Assembly: GCA_026545225.1 (NCBI GenBank)
Contig: CM048845.1
Coordinates: 76,983,033-77,047,032 of the forward strand
Source of the DNA: Cornus controversa
Lineage: Eukaryota; Streptophyta; Magnoliopsida; Cornales; Cornaceae
Reading direction: 5' to 3'
DNA: 64,000 nt
Under the pieces are notes generated by a model that was not told the origin of the DNA, searched no databases, and saw only the letters and a list, made by a program, of their open reading frames with translations. Of the stretch, positions 22,615 through 32,530 are shown piece after piece. Each line of letters opens with the position of its first letter. Position 1 is the stretch's first letter. The position numbers were made by a program, and so were the translations under genes.

Positions 22615-25496
22615 CTCCAGATTTATTTCAAAGAAATGATTGCTTCCAGTTTAATCAAGAATGCAATAGTCTATAAAAAATAACAATCATGCATGTTAAG
22701 GTCTAGATAAAGGATAGTAATGATTGTATGTTGATATTGACTTATGCAACCGGGCAAGAAAAACTAAAATTGTAACTAAAAGACAAAACAAGGAGAACAT
22801 TCATTACAAGTAATAGTCATTTAGTGTTGTTCAGATAACCTAAAACTATACATGCAGGTTGACCATGTTCATGCCATAGTCAAAATTCAGCAATTTGACG
22901 ACTCAACAACTTATAATACAATGTTTTATGCTTCTGTATTTTCATAGGCGAAAAAGTCAATTATAGAAATATATTATATTATCAGATACTTAATGAAGAC
23001 ATTGAAGGAAGAGTGAGAAAGATCCCAATAATACATTAGCTACTAATGAGTTTTGAGATTTTAACAATTCAGAGCTCAAAACAGCGTTAGTGGTGGCTCT
23101 ATAATCAGTACCAGAGAAAAGGATACTTAAGTTGTTGCCTAAATAAATTATATTTATGGCAGATCATTGTTGTGGGAGCTCATAATCCTTTTTAAAACAA
23201 ACTTTGTTAAAGCATCAAGAATAGGAGCCAAAAACAAATGTTTAGAGCATCCAGAAAATTTTCAAGATCTTTTCCACATTTCCCTTCTAAGAAATTTATA
23301 ATGTAACAATCAATAAGCCACAGAAGTGGCCATTAGGGATTTCTGATCTAAATCCCCTCAGACAGACTATATCCAAAGATAGTTATTGTCAGCATGGCGA
23401 ATTTGTTTTACAGTAATTGTAATACCATAAAGATAATGACCGGTCAAAAAAAAAGGAACTATAAAAAAATTGAGAAATTTTAAGTAAATATGAATACAAA
23501 ATAGGAAATTAGAAAAACAGATTTTCTTTCACAAACTTGTTGACAAGAAGTCAATAAGGGACTGCATAGAAACAAATAGCCACAAGAAACATTCTATAAG
23601 GAGATGAGTTTTGACCACACAATATCAACCATGGTGGTAGTGCCCCAATTACCAATATTATTAGGAATGCAGATTATTTTGGTAGATAGAAAGGGAACGC
23701 AGTAGGCGTGCAAAGTAATTTAGTTGGGAATTTAAAACATATGAGCTAATTCGAAGTACGAAAGCAATTTTCTGTCAGCCAATAAATGGATAATTAAGGT
23801 CACAAGTTGTCCATCTATTTCAGAAAAATAGCTTAATTGATGTGCTTTGGCCCTTTCCTTTTAGCCTTTCTTTCCTGAAGTTCTTTTAATTCTGCAAGAA
23901 ATGCACTCACAATATATGATATTTTCCTCATCAAAGGAAAATTAAGGAAAGAATAAGAAAAAATGTTAAATTACTAGATTAAGTATTTGTATTAAGCTAG
24001 AAAAATTAGTGTTCTTTGGAAGTACTGTTCCATTATTCTATGATAAGAGCAAGTAATTTGCTATGGAACACGATCACTGGCATTTTATCAAGTCAATTTT
24101 AGGATGAAAGTGGCTCACCTTCCACATCATCACTCGGGTATATGCACTATACTCAACAAAATCAATAAAAGTACCTAATTCAAATAATGATCCATCAGAT
24201 AGCGTGCAACGGATTCAAGAACAACATAAAAAACAACGGAATTCAACAAGGAACTAGATCAAAAACAACACAGACATCGGAACAGGGAAGCGCACTCAAA
24301 GCCCATGGCCTTAATGATTCACTTTCAGATTACAATTACACCTCATCATGCAAGATATCAGATTCAACGATCTCACCTTTCCAGGTCCACCGCACTCCTA
24401 TTCGCATTCTTGTGTCCAACATAATCCTTTCAAGTGTGTGGCAATACATTATTTTGTATTTCATCATATCTCTCATAGTCCTAGGTTCATCGTGTTTTCT
24501 GTCTCAATTTGTCATTTGTTACAGATTATAGTGATCAGAATGTACATTCATAATTTGCCTATAATCATTATATACCAATTCAGCGCAGTAAGCAACCACC
24601 ATATGCATCAGCCATAATTTTCATATAATCATCATGTACCAATCTAATCACAATCAACAACCACCATATGTATAACACATATTTCTTAAAAACCGTAGTC
24701 GTGTTGTATTGGTCAAAAAGACAATTTCTTGCAAAATGATTACGGTAAAAAGTACTTCTCAAAACATGGTTACGTACAAGAGTCAGATTCCATTTATTAA
24801 GAGTGGACATTGCACAAGGCAATATCAGATGTAATATTCTAACACTTGTTATTTGAGAGTATTTATTTTAACACATAGGTATTTATTGAGGGAGGATAGG
24901 TCCAGTCTCCTAACCTTAGAAGAATGGGAATCATTCCATTATTCAAACACTGTAAAAGCTCAGGCAGTCGGTACTCCGTACCACTGCTCAGACATAATTT
25001 CTACTTTTTTTTCCTTCTCTTATCCTGCTTTCCTTATTTCTTTCTCTTTCTTTCTTTTGTCTATTTTCCTTCTCTCTTTCTTTTCTTTTACTATCCCTTC
25101 TCTCTCCTCTCTTTCTCTCACACTTGCTGCAACTGAGGATGAGGGGATGGGGATCCCTTTTACAGGTGGGGCCACATGATACCCCACCTCCACTGACCTT
25201 TTTTTGGCCACTTTGCCATGCCCGTCAATCGAGGTCCATTGGACAATAAATCAAACTCCACTATGTGACATCCTTGCAAGCATCTTTGACACGCCACCGC
25301 CCACGTTGATTGAGACTTGTTGAGATACCTTCACTCCAAACAATGACTATTGTCCCTGAGTAACTATAGGCGAATTGGTAATTGTTACGCTTAAAACCAA
25401 AGAACTATTTGCGGGTGCGAAAAGGAAAAACTCTACAAAAGAAAAAAAGAGAGTATACAGAAAGAAACTCAAACGCCATTGCAGCAAGTCTGCGAC

Positions 25497-25500
<4 letters not shown>

Positions 25501-25529
<29 letters not shown>
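25501..25529. repeat. CT microsatellite
   Basis: An uninterrupted run of CT dinucleotides (TTCTCTCT...CTCC). It creates the long low-complexity open frames on both strands here, which are not genes. Confidence 0.9.
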
Positions 25530-26764
25530 CACCTCCACATCTGGCCATTAAATCATTACTATTCTTTCTTAGAACAAGCTCCATAATTTCCTTCAGTCTC
25601 CTTTTTTCTCTGTTCATCTTCCCAAAATTTAACCTTCCTAACTTTCATATCAATTTCAGATATTATGAGGAATAGGACCACAACTCATTCATCCTTAGCT
25701 TTTCCAAATTTTCTTCTTCTTGATTTATTTCTGTATGTTTAGTTGATTGTTATCTCTTCTTGAACTAATTCATGCACTTCTCTATGAAATATAAAAACAC
25801 TCGCTTACAAAAAAAAAAAAATAGAAAATGCTATATAAACCCTCAGACCTTTTATTTGTAACACATATGGCCTGTCAATGTTCCATGTCATCTGTATTAT
25901 GCAACATCCATACAATTCAAAAGAGAAACTGCAAACAAGTTCTTTGAATGTATTTTCTCCTTAAAGAGTTTGGATGTAAATCATGGATACAATATACTCA
26001 ACATTTTCATAGCAAAAACTACTTTAAAAATAAAAATGCACCTTGTTTTATCTTTCCTTTTCCTCGTTTAATTTTCTGATTAACTTGCGTTTGTTAGTTG
26101 CCTTATCTGCCAAATTTTAATGGAGCATACGTGTCAATACATTGGAGCGAAGGCTCGTCTGCAACAATCTGAGTGACAGTTGTTTGCATTTCCTAGTAAC
26201 AAAACAACATTGCAAGACCCATATAACCACCAAATATACTACTTTCGTTGCTCCCCAAAAGCCCCACAACATCCATTAATGCCATTATTTTCCTACTTCT
26301 ACTAGCATAAACCAATCATAATGATAGTTATCCAGAACAATAGGATCAGTCCACAAACATCACAAACAGCAAATAATTAGAGAAGGAATGTGATATTTGT
26401 ACTCTACAAAAGTGTCTTGCACTTCAGTCGAATTTTTTAATAATGGAAATAACACAATTACTCCTAAAAAGTGGAGTCGAAGACTACTTTTTGGAACACC
26501 TGTGGAGTTTTAAGAGTGTTTTTCAAGAAAAATATGTTATTTCCATTTCCCAAAAAAAAAAAAAGGAAGGAAAAATGCAATGAAGTGCGAGAGTACTTTT
26601 ACCTAGTGTGAATGTTTGTTCCATCACAATACGATATAAAAAAGAAAAATTATTTACTATGGTCATCGGTGGAGCAATAGATGTAACAAATATTGGAATT
26701 CATCAAACTGTGAACAATTAAATAAACAAAGACGTATACATTGATATATATATATATATATATA

Positions 26765-26841
26765 GGAGAAAACACAAGTAGGAGGGTGTGGATTCGAGTC
26801 CCAGAGCAACCATTTTGTGCAAAACCATGCCAAATGTTATG
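26765..26841 (+). mobile_element. partial SINE-like element
   Basis: Contains GTGGATTCGAGTCCCAGAGC followed by AACCATTTTGTGCAAAACCA. This is the box-B-like segment and downstream motif of the SINE family seen at 33230-33375, 1080-1230 and 15290-15428. It sits directly after a TA microsatellite. The 3' body is missing or too diverged to see. Confidence 0.4.
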
Positions 26842-26971
26842 CATTACATATGCTGAGATATATACACAAACACATACATTGCACGTGAACAGAGAACATT
26901 ATTTGCTCGGGAAATAATTGAATCTGCAAAGAAATACTAGAATGTATCGATACATGCAGATAGTTAACTAC

Positions 26972-27208
26972 CTTCTTCGGTACGGAAAAAGGCCACCGGA
27001 GATTCCTTATCCTTCACCATTTCGGTCAGTTCTCCCAACTCCGAAGAACAGAGCACCACGCTTTGACACCTCCGAACACTCGATCGAACCGCCAGAGAGC
27101 ACGAAATCGAAGAGAGCTGGGGACATAAAGAAGGAAATGAATAGGAAATAACAAGTGTGGTGGTGGTGGCGCAAAGATTGTGCAAAGAGACGCAGAGAGG
27201 ATCACCAT
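26972..27208 (-). pseudogene. ATS1: exon 1 of the ATS1-like gene, with a leader frameshift
   Basis: On the minus strand the first ATG (27208) opens a frame reading MVILSASLCTIFAPPPPHLL and on to PSSLRFRALWRFDRVFGGV before a stop near 27026. It is Ser/Arg/Pro-rich without acidic residues early on, as expected for a chloroplast transit peptide. The mature-protein frame (GELTEMVKDKESPVAFFRTE, aligning with the family's MSELVQDKES) lies one base out of step and has no upstream ATG. Its first ATG is at 27020, which would give a protein without a transit peptide. The donor is GAAG|GTAGTT at 26971. I infer a one-base frameshift near 27030-27045; a sequencing error is the alternative. Confidence 0.65.
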
Positions 27209-27462
27209 AGTCTGCGAAGAGAGAGAGTCGCTGTTACCTATGGATAGAGAGAGAGAGTGTGTAGATTGGTGTGGCAGTGCATGTCCTTTTCACTGGCGCA
27301 CACAGCGATTATCTGACGGCGTGTGTTTGGAGTTCGGACCCCGCGAGATTTTGTACAACACGTAGCAACTTTGATGGTGACTCGTAACTTTGGGTTGGGC
27401 AAAGAGAATTCACTTCGAGACGGTCTAATTTTTTTTTTACAGAATTGGTCAATTGAAATTAA

Positions 27463-27820
27463 GTTAAAAATTTCAAGTCGACTTTAATTAGGATTGAATT
27501 TTGATTGAAGTGCCAACAATTCAAATTTAATCCAAACTCGAATTGTGATGTTATTTTTATACATATTATTTATTTTAAGTATATTATATATAATATTCAA
27601 ATTATGATAACCGTTTTTTTTCGAGGACAATTATTTTTATAATTAGGATTGATATTGGGTTGAAAATTTCAACTTAAATTTAATTAGAGTTAGACTTTTA
27701 TTGAGGTGCCAACAACCCAAATTCAATTCAAACCCGAATTATGATATTATTTTTATACATATTTTTTATTTTAAATATATTATATATAATATTCAAATTA
27801 TGATAACCATTTTCTTTTCA
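27463..27820. repeat. diverged tandem duplication, two units of about 160 bp
   Basis: Units 27463-27622 and 27659-27820 share GTTRAAAATTTCAA, GAYTTTTATTGARGTGCCAA, ATGATRTTATTTTTATACAT and TATTATATATAATATTCAAA followed by TTATGATAACC. A 36-base spacer separates them. Probably part of an AT-rich non-autonomous element. It lies in the spacer upstream of the ATS1-like gene. Confidence 0.75.
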
Positions 27821-28251
27821 ACTTCCTTTATTTAAATCTTAACTTATTGTATGTTAACATTTTGGATAATTAATTTTCTAAAAATTTGTTTGTAATTTTT
27901 TAGAAATTTGCATTAAGTTCTTTATTTTATTTTATTTTTTTTAGGAGTAATCTAATGAAACTTATTAAAAATCACTTTAAATTTTTAACATGGAGATTGG
28001 TGATATAGATAACCCGAATTAACCCAACTTTCTAACCCAAAATCTCAATTCGAGTTGCAAACTCGAGTTTAAAAATTTAAGAATTGGTTGGGTTAGGGTT
28101 GAGTAGTTAGGGTTGGCCGTAGGGTTAAGGTTGAGTTATGGTTGAACATTTCATATACAGGTTGAGCCAAGTTATACCTCTAATCCGTCCAACCCGCCCT
28201 AGTTGCAGCCTTACTCATAACCCATTAAGGTTTTTTTTAAAAAAAAAAAAA
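27821..28251. other. AT-rich spacer
   Basis: Contains GGTTGGGTTAGGGTTGAG-type text (about 28086-28190), as found in degraded plant DNA transposons, and a T8/A13 run just before the next element. No gene seen. Confidence 0.35.
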
Positions 28252-29830
28252 TTACATTGACCTCCCCTATAAATAGGCTAAATAACAGATACCCCTATGT
28301 TTTCAAAAATAACACAAACCTCCCTGTCAATGCTGTCGAATGACAAAATTAATGAAATGACAACTTTACCCACGTACGTTTTATTCATTTTTAATGTAAA
28401 AATATATATTATGTATAAATACAAAAATACCCATCCACAAGCTTACAAGTTTTGGTTCTCTAAAATGCTAATTAATGTGTGTCTATATATATATAAGAAC
28501 TAATACAGGGCACAAGCACAAAGAAGATATATATATATATATATAAACCAATATAAGGCACAAGCACAGAGAAGAGAGAGAGAGGCGAACAAAAATGGAG
28601 CTAGATAGAAGAAAAATATGAATCCTTCAATGAATAATGGAACTTAGAGCTCTCTAATTTGCCCCAACGCTTCTTCAATTCTCTCTCTACATGCCCAACA
28701 GTAGTTGCAACACCACCACTAAAGTTTGCCTCGAAGCCTGACTAGATGACGATTAGGGTTTTGGGAGAGTTGGGCATTGTAATCGAAAGTGTACAAGCTG
28801 AGTCAAAAATGAAGGTTCGACAGGAAGTTCTAGGTGTCAAAGCAAGATGGTTGTGAATGTGACATAGTGAAAAGGGAAGAGAAAATTAGGTCATAATATG
28901 TATTCATCAGTTTTGGGATTAGTGGAAAGGATAAAAGAGACAGGGTTTTTGAGTTTGCGATTAGGAATGAAAATTGCGAATAGAAGAATGGAAGAAATCA
29001 CTAGTGACGACGGTGGTGCCTCAGTCGGAGTTGAGAGTGATGATGGTGAGAAGTCATTCATGTCTTTAGTCGTTCGTGGTACAAATGCGAGTGGATCTCT
29101 AACAACGGGTCGTCAATCAAAGCCAAGGCCGACAAAATGTTTCCCGATTGGGGCTATGTACTTGTCTACACAATCGTCGTCGTCAATTGCACCTTTTCTA
29201 TGAACCTAAAAAAGAGGCAAACAACATACCTAATCAATAATCCAAACGACCATGACGATGGGTTTTATAGGTTTGTACCGACTACAGTATATTGGGCAAT
29301 ATTTGTCATAGCCACATTGTCAGCAATTGTTGTGAGCCAATCACTTATATCGGTGGAATAATTCCGACATAATTTGGGAGTATTTAATTACTTAAAGTTT
29401 TGGATTTGTACAATCTCCACCTTCTATTGTAGTGAGAGAGAGAGAGAGTTGTAGTGAGGCAGAATTTGGGAGTATTGAATTACTTAAAGTTTTGGATTTG
29501 TACAATCTCCACATTCTGTTGTAATGAGAAAAAGACAACATTGATGTATAGACTGAGAAAAGGACAATATTGTCCACAAATATAATGTCAAATGAGGGTA
29601 TTTTAGTCCTTTCAAATGTTCTAAGGGCAATTTGGGATTTTCAGGTGCTAAATACCATGACATCAGCAATTTTATTACCTGAAAAGCTGACAGGGAGATT
29701 AGTGTTACAAAAAGTACGCTAACAGGGAAGTGCAATGTTATTTTTAAAAACACAGAAAAATGCAGTGTTATTTTTTAAAACACAGGGGAGGTCCCTGTAT
29801 TTAATCTATTTATAAGAGAGATCAATGTGA
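28252..29830. mobile_element. MULE-like TIR element with unidentified cargo
   Basis: The left end TTACATTGACCTCCCCTATA (continuing AATAGGCTAAATAACAG and later ATGTTTTCAAAAATAACAC) pairs with the reversed right end TCACATTGATCTCTCTTATA (continuing AATAGATTAAATACAGG and GTGTTTTAAAAAATAACAC). The layout resembles the element at 2779-4492, and the end sequence (A-rich, then CATTGACCTCCCC) looks related. Inside, plus-strand frames (28898-29203, 29137-29361) read MEEITSDDGGASVGVESDDG and later a hydrophobic helix (TTVYWAIFVIATLSAIVV). They could be captured host coding fragments, but I do not recognise a parent gene. A 49-base TTTGGATTTGTACAATCTCC repeat (about 29398, 29489) also lies inside. Confidence 0.65.
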
Positions 29831-30736
29831 TTTTTCTTTCTTTATTTATTTTTTCCTGAATGCAACATTTGGTAGGGAAAAATAAAATGAAAAAAAGCGA
29901 GTAAAAAAAAATTTTAAGACTCCGTTGACTTCGAGTAAAATATTTTTTAAAAATGTGGTGTTTGATTGCATATTTTAAAAGAAAAAATGTTATACCCGTA
30001 AAATATTTTCACACCAAAATATTTGGATTGATGCAATTAATTCGTAAAATATAGCTTGGTTAATGCTACCAAACACCAAAAATTTTCAGATATATTTTTC
30101 AAAAAATATTTTACGCCGAAACAAACGGAGTCTAAATGAAAAGTTATTTTCAAAATAAAAAATTATTAGTTAAATGGCTCATTTCCAAATAATACAGAGT
30201 TATTGTTAAAGACATTCTGAATGTGTTTATTTCAACTTAAAATAATAATAAAAATCTACTAGTCCTTATATTTAAGTAAGTAAATTTTTTTATTTGTATC
30301 AAAATATAATAGGTAAAAGGAGCAACGATACACGTTGAGAGGTTGGTCTCCACCCCCTTTCACATTCAGAATTTGCTGAGAAGTATTTTCAAGTCAAACA
30401 TGGGTTTGTATTCATTCTCCCCATATCTAATGGCAGGACATTAATTATAAAGGATATTTTGTGATGTTTGCGTTATTTTCACTGATTTAATCCTTGGACC
30501 TCTCGTCTAAAGGAGAGGCTACCGTCATGTAAAAACTGTAATGCTACTTTGGAATTTTCATTCTGCTGTTTAGTTACAAATATGAAGTCCCGTAAGAATG
30601 GAATGATCATATTGTTCTATCTGATTGAATCAATTTAAATTTTAAAATGAAATGAATTTCAAATTAAATTATTCAAGTGCTTCTTAGTGACAAATAAATT
30701 AAACTAACAAAATAACATCATTCTATACTATTTTTT
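29831..30736. other. AT-rich spacer, no gene recognised
   Basis: A-rich sequence with no supported coding potential. A segment at 29900-30135 (AAAATATTTT and revertants, 'AAACACCAAAAATTTTC') looks like degraded transposon DNA but has no end that I can define. Confidence 0.35.
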
Positions 30737-30749
30737 TTACAAGAAATAA

Positions 30750-30960
30750 TTGTGGTGGCGGTGGTGGAAGGTCACAACGGTGTAGGTGATGGTAAATGCA
30801 ACGGTAGTGGTGGTGGAGGTGGCAATGGAGGAAGGCAACGGTAGTGGTGGAAGGTGACAGTGGTGTGTGTGGTAGTGGTGAAAGGAGGCAGCAGTGGTGG
30901 TGGCAGTGGAAGTGATAGTAGTGGAAAGCGACAACAGGGGTGGTGGAACGTGATGGTAGT
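30750..30960. repeat. GGT/GGTGGT-rich simple repeat
   Basis: Imperfect GTGGTGG and GGTGGAAGG units with interspersed GGCAACGG. The minus-strand frames through it are Pro/Thr/His-rich low complexity. It directly abuts the hAT-like element, and a few similar units continue on the far side (31406-31440), so the element inserted into the repeat. Confidence 0.75.
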
Positions 30961-31405
30961 TAGGAATGTCAATTTAACCTACTATATCAAGGTCTCGTTC
31001 CTTTTGGGATGTGTTTAAGATCATTCTAATAGAGTTAAGGGCCTGTTTGGAAAGAGAGTTTAAAACTCGCAAAGCCCCGAATTCGCCTCGATTAATAATA
31101 AATATTTTTTATTAGCTATATTTTTATTTTTCCTTTATTTCTTATGATAATTTTAATTTTTAACAACATTTTTGTCATTATGATTGTTAAACACTTAGCT
31201 ATACTAAAAAATAATTACAAGATTTATCTTAATTTTTTTTTTAATTTAGAAATTTTTTTCTTTAAAAATATGTATATCGGGACGCCCTGAACCCACCTCA
31301 ATTCATATGTGAACCGAGGCAGGGTGAATTTGAAAAAGATTTTTATTCGTTGGATGAGTTTGGGAAAGGATGTTTCGTCCCAAACCCGCCCCATTGACAC
31401 CCCTA
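30961..31405. mobile_element. hAT-like MITE, 445 bp
   Basis: The left end TAGGAATGTCAATTTAACC and the reversed right end TAGGGGTGTCAATGGGGCGG form TIRs. It is closely related to the two halves of the element at 2533-4709, sharing the inner TTAATAATAAATAT and ATGTATATC..ACNCCCTGAACCC motifs and the same end sequences. The 8-bp target duplication is obscured by the GGT-rich flanks. No coding capacity. Confidence 0.75.
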
Positions 31406-32530
31406 GTGGTGATGGCCATAGAAGGTAGTGGAGGTGTCAGTAGTTTTTGAACTATTTTGAATTTGAAACGTTAAATTTTTTCAAACATTATTTTTTTAAA
31501 AATTTTACTTGAGAATGAATTGGTCATGCCATAAGTTGAGTTGAGATGTAAAATGAATTTTCATTTCAAAAAATAACCTAAAACGGTCATTCTTACTTTA
31601 ATTTTCTACCAAATAAAAGAAGGGTTGGGATATACATTTCATTTCATTCCTTCTCCGCTTCAAACACAAGATAAGAACATTTATAAGGAAAAATAAAATA
31701 AAACAAAACAAAGAAAAGTGAAAACAAACACCTCTAATAACGATAAAATTAATAGATAAGGATAACAAGTCTCTTCAATTTTATCTAACAAATGATATTC
31801 TTTTACTACTCTTTTATTTGACGGAATTTCTATAGAAACAGGTTTGTGAGTCAATCGAGATACCCCATTCATCCTCACATCATTACAAATAATGAAATCA
31901 TTTAAATGATAGGCTTAAATTTCCTCTATGCCAAATAATGAAATCATGCTCCACTAATTTCTAATACTCTACTCCTTCCTTGTCCCTTTACTTCTCTATC
32001 ACCAAACATTGCATAAATGAACATCCTAAAGAGGAAGAAGGTAATATATCAAACAGTTATCAGTAATATCTAATTAATTTCCTAAATCCTAACTACTAAA
32101 TAAATAATCCAGAATCAAGGATTATAAGTTAGGAAGTTAATGTTATGACTTACTAGCTAAATTTGGAAGATGCATTTTGGAATTACCATACAATTTGGAC
32201 TAAATATTTTGGACCAGCTAAATGACTGTTCACACACAGTATAGAAGAACTGAACCTTAATTTCAAGATTATCCACCTAAAATAACAAGCCAAGGAATTC
32301 TAAAGTCCATTAGAATTACTTATGCGTATGTTTAATTCCATACACAGCAGTTTAGACTTTTTTGTCACAATTGAATATCCCCATTACCAGTTCACAACTT
32401 TATACGGTGAGCTCAATGTGGCTAGCAACCTATAAAGAAAGGCACAAGGGCCTGCAACAATTTTACTACAACTCAGTATCTCACCATCACAATTCAAATA
32501 AAAACATTCCGACGGTCCTAAGGACCCAAG
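31406..32530. other. DAD1 downstream region
   Basis: Spacer between the MITE and the DAD1 stop codon. The part nearest 32530 should be the DAD1 3' untranslated region on the minus strand. I cannot place a polyadenylation site with confidence. No other gene recognised. Confidence 0.4.

Larger units (their letters stand above)
22615..26971. other. intron 1 of the ATS1-like gene
   Basis: About 4.4 kb between exons 2 and 1. Contents: a CT microsatellite at 25501-25529 with CT-rich flanks from 25010, a TA microsatellite at about 26744-26763, A-runs at 25808-25821 and 26551-26564, and a partial SINE at 26765-26841. No further exon is needed: exon 1 (phase 1) joins exon 2 directly. Confidence 0.5.
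15869..27208 (-). pseudogene. ATS1: chloroplast glycerol-3-phosphate acyltransferase gene (ATS1-like), 5' part, probably decayed
   Basis: The family product transfers acyl groups from acyl-ACP to the sn-1 position of glycerol-3-phosphate in the plastid stroma, the first step of plastid glycerolipid synthesis. Exons seen: 1 (27208 or 27020 to 26972), 2 (22614-22478), 3B (16182-16096), 4B (15966-15869). They join in phase as MVKDKESPVAFFRTEEG, then exon 2 ending [12 protein letters not shown], then [13 protein letters not shown] and [19 protein letters not shown]. All belong to the N-terminal helical domain; the catalytic NHQTEAD exon and everything after it are missing and may lie beyond the left edge. 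Signs of decay: a leader frameshift in exon 1, a shortened exon 2, LINE-filled introns, and an out-of-frame second copy of exons 3-4 (5740-5654 and 1896-1799). An expressed gene using only one exon set cannot be excluded. Position next to DAD1 supports orthology with Arabidopsis ATS1. Confidence 0.75.

Noticed and set aside
24152-24179. Possible extra ATS1 micro-exon on the minus strand reading CIYPSDDVE, with AG and GT borders and matching phase
   Set aside because: Exon 1 joins exon 2 in frame without it, and chloroplast GPATs have no such segment. The borders are probably chance.
25020-25617. Several open frames of 60-108 codons on both strands
   Set aside because: They arise from CT/GA microsatellite and low-complexity sequence in intron 1 of the ATS1-like gene.
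30737-30972. Proline/threonine-rich open frames on the minus strand
   Set aside because: Translation of a GGT-type simple repeat next to a MITE, not a gene.
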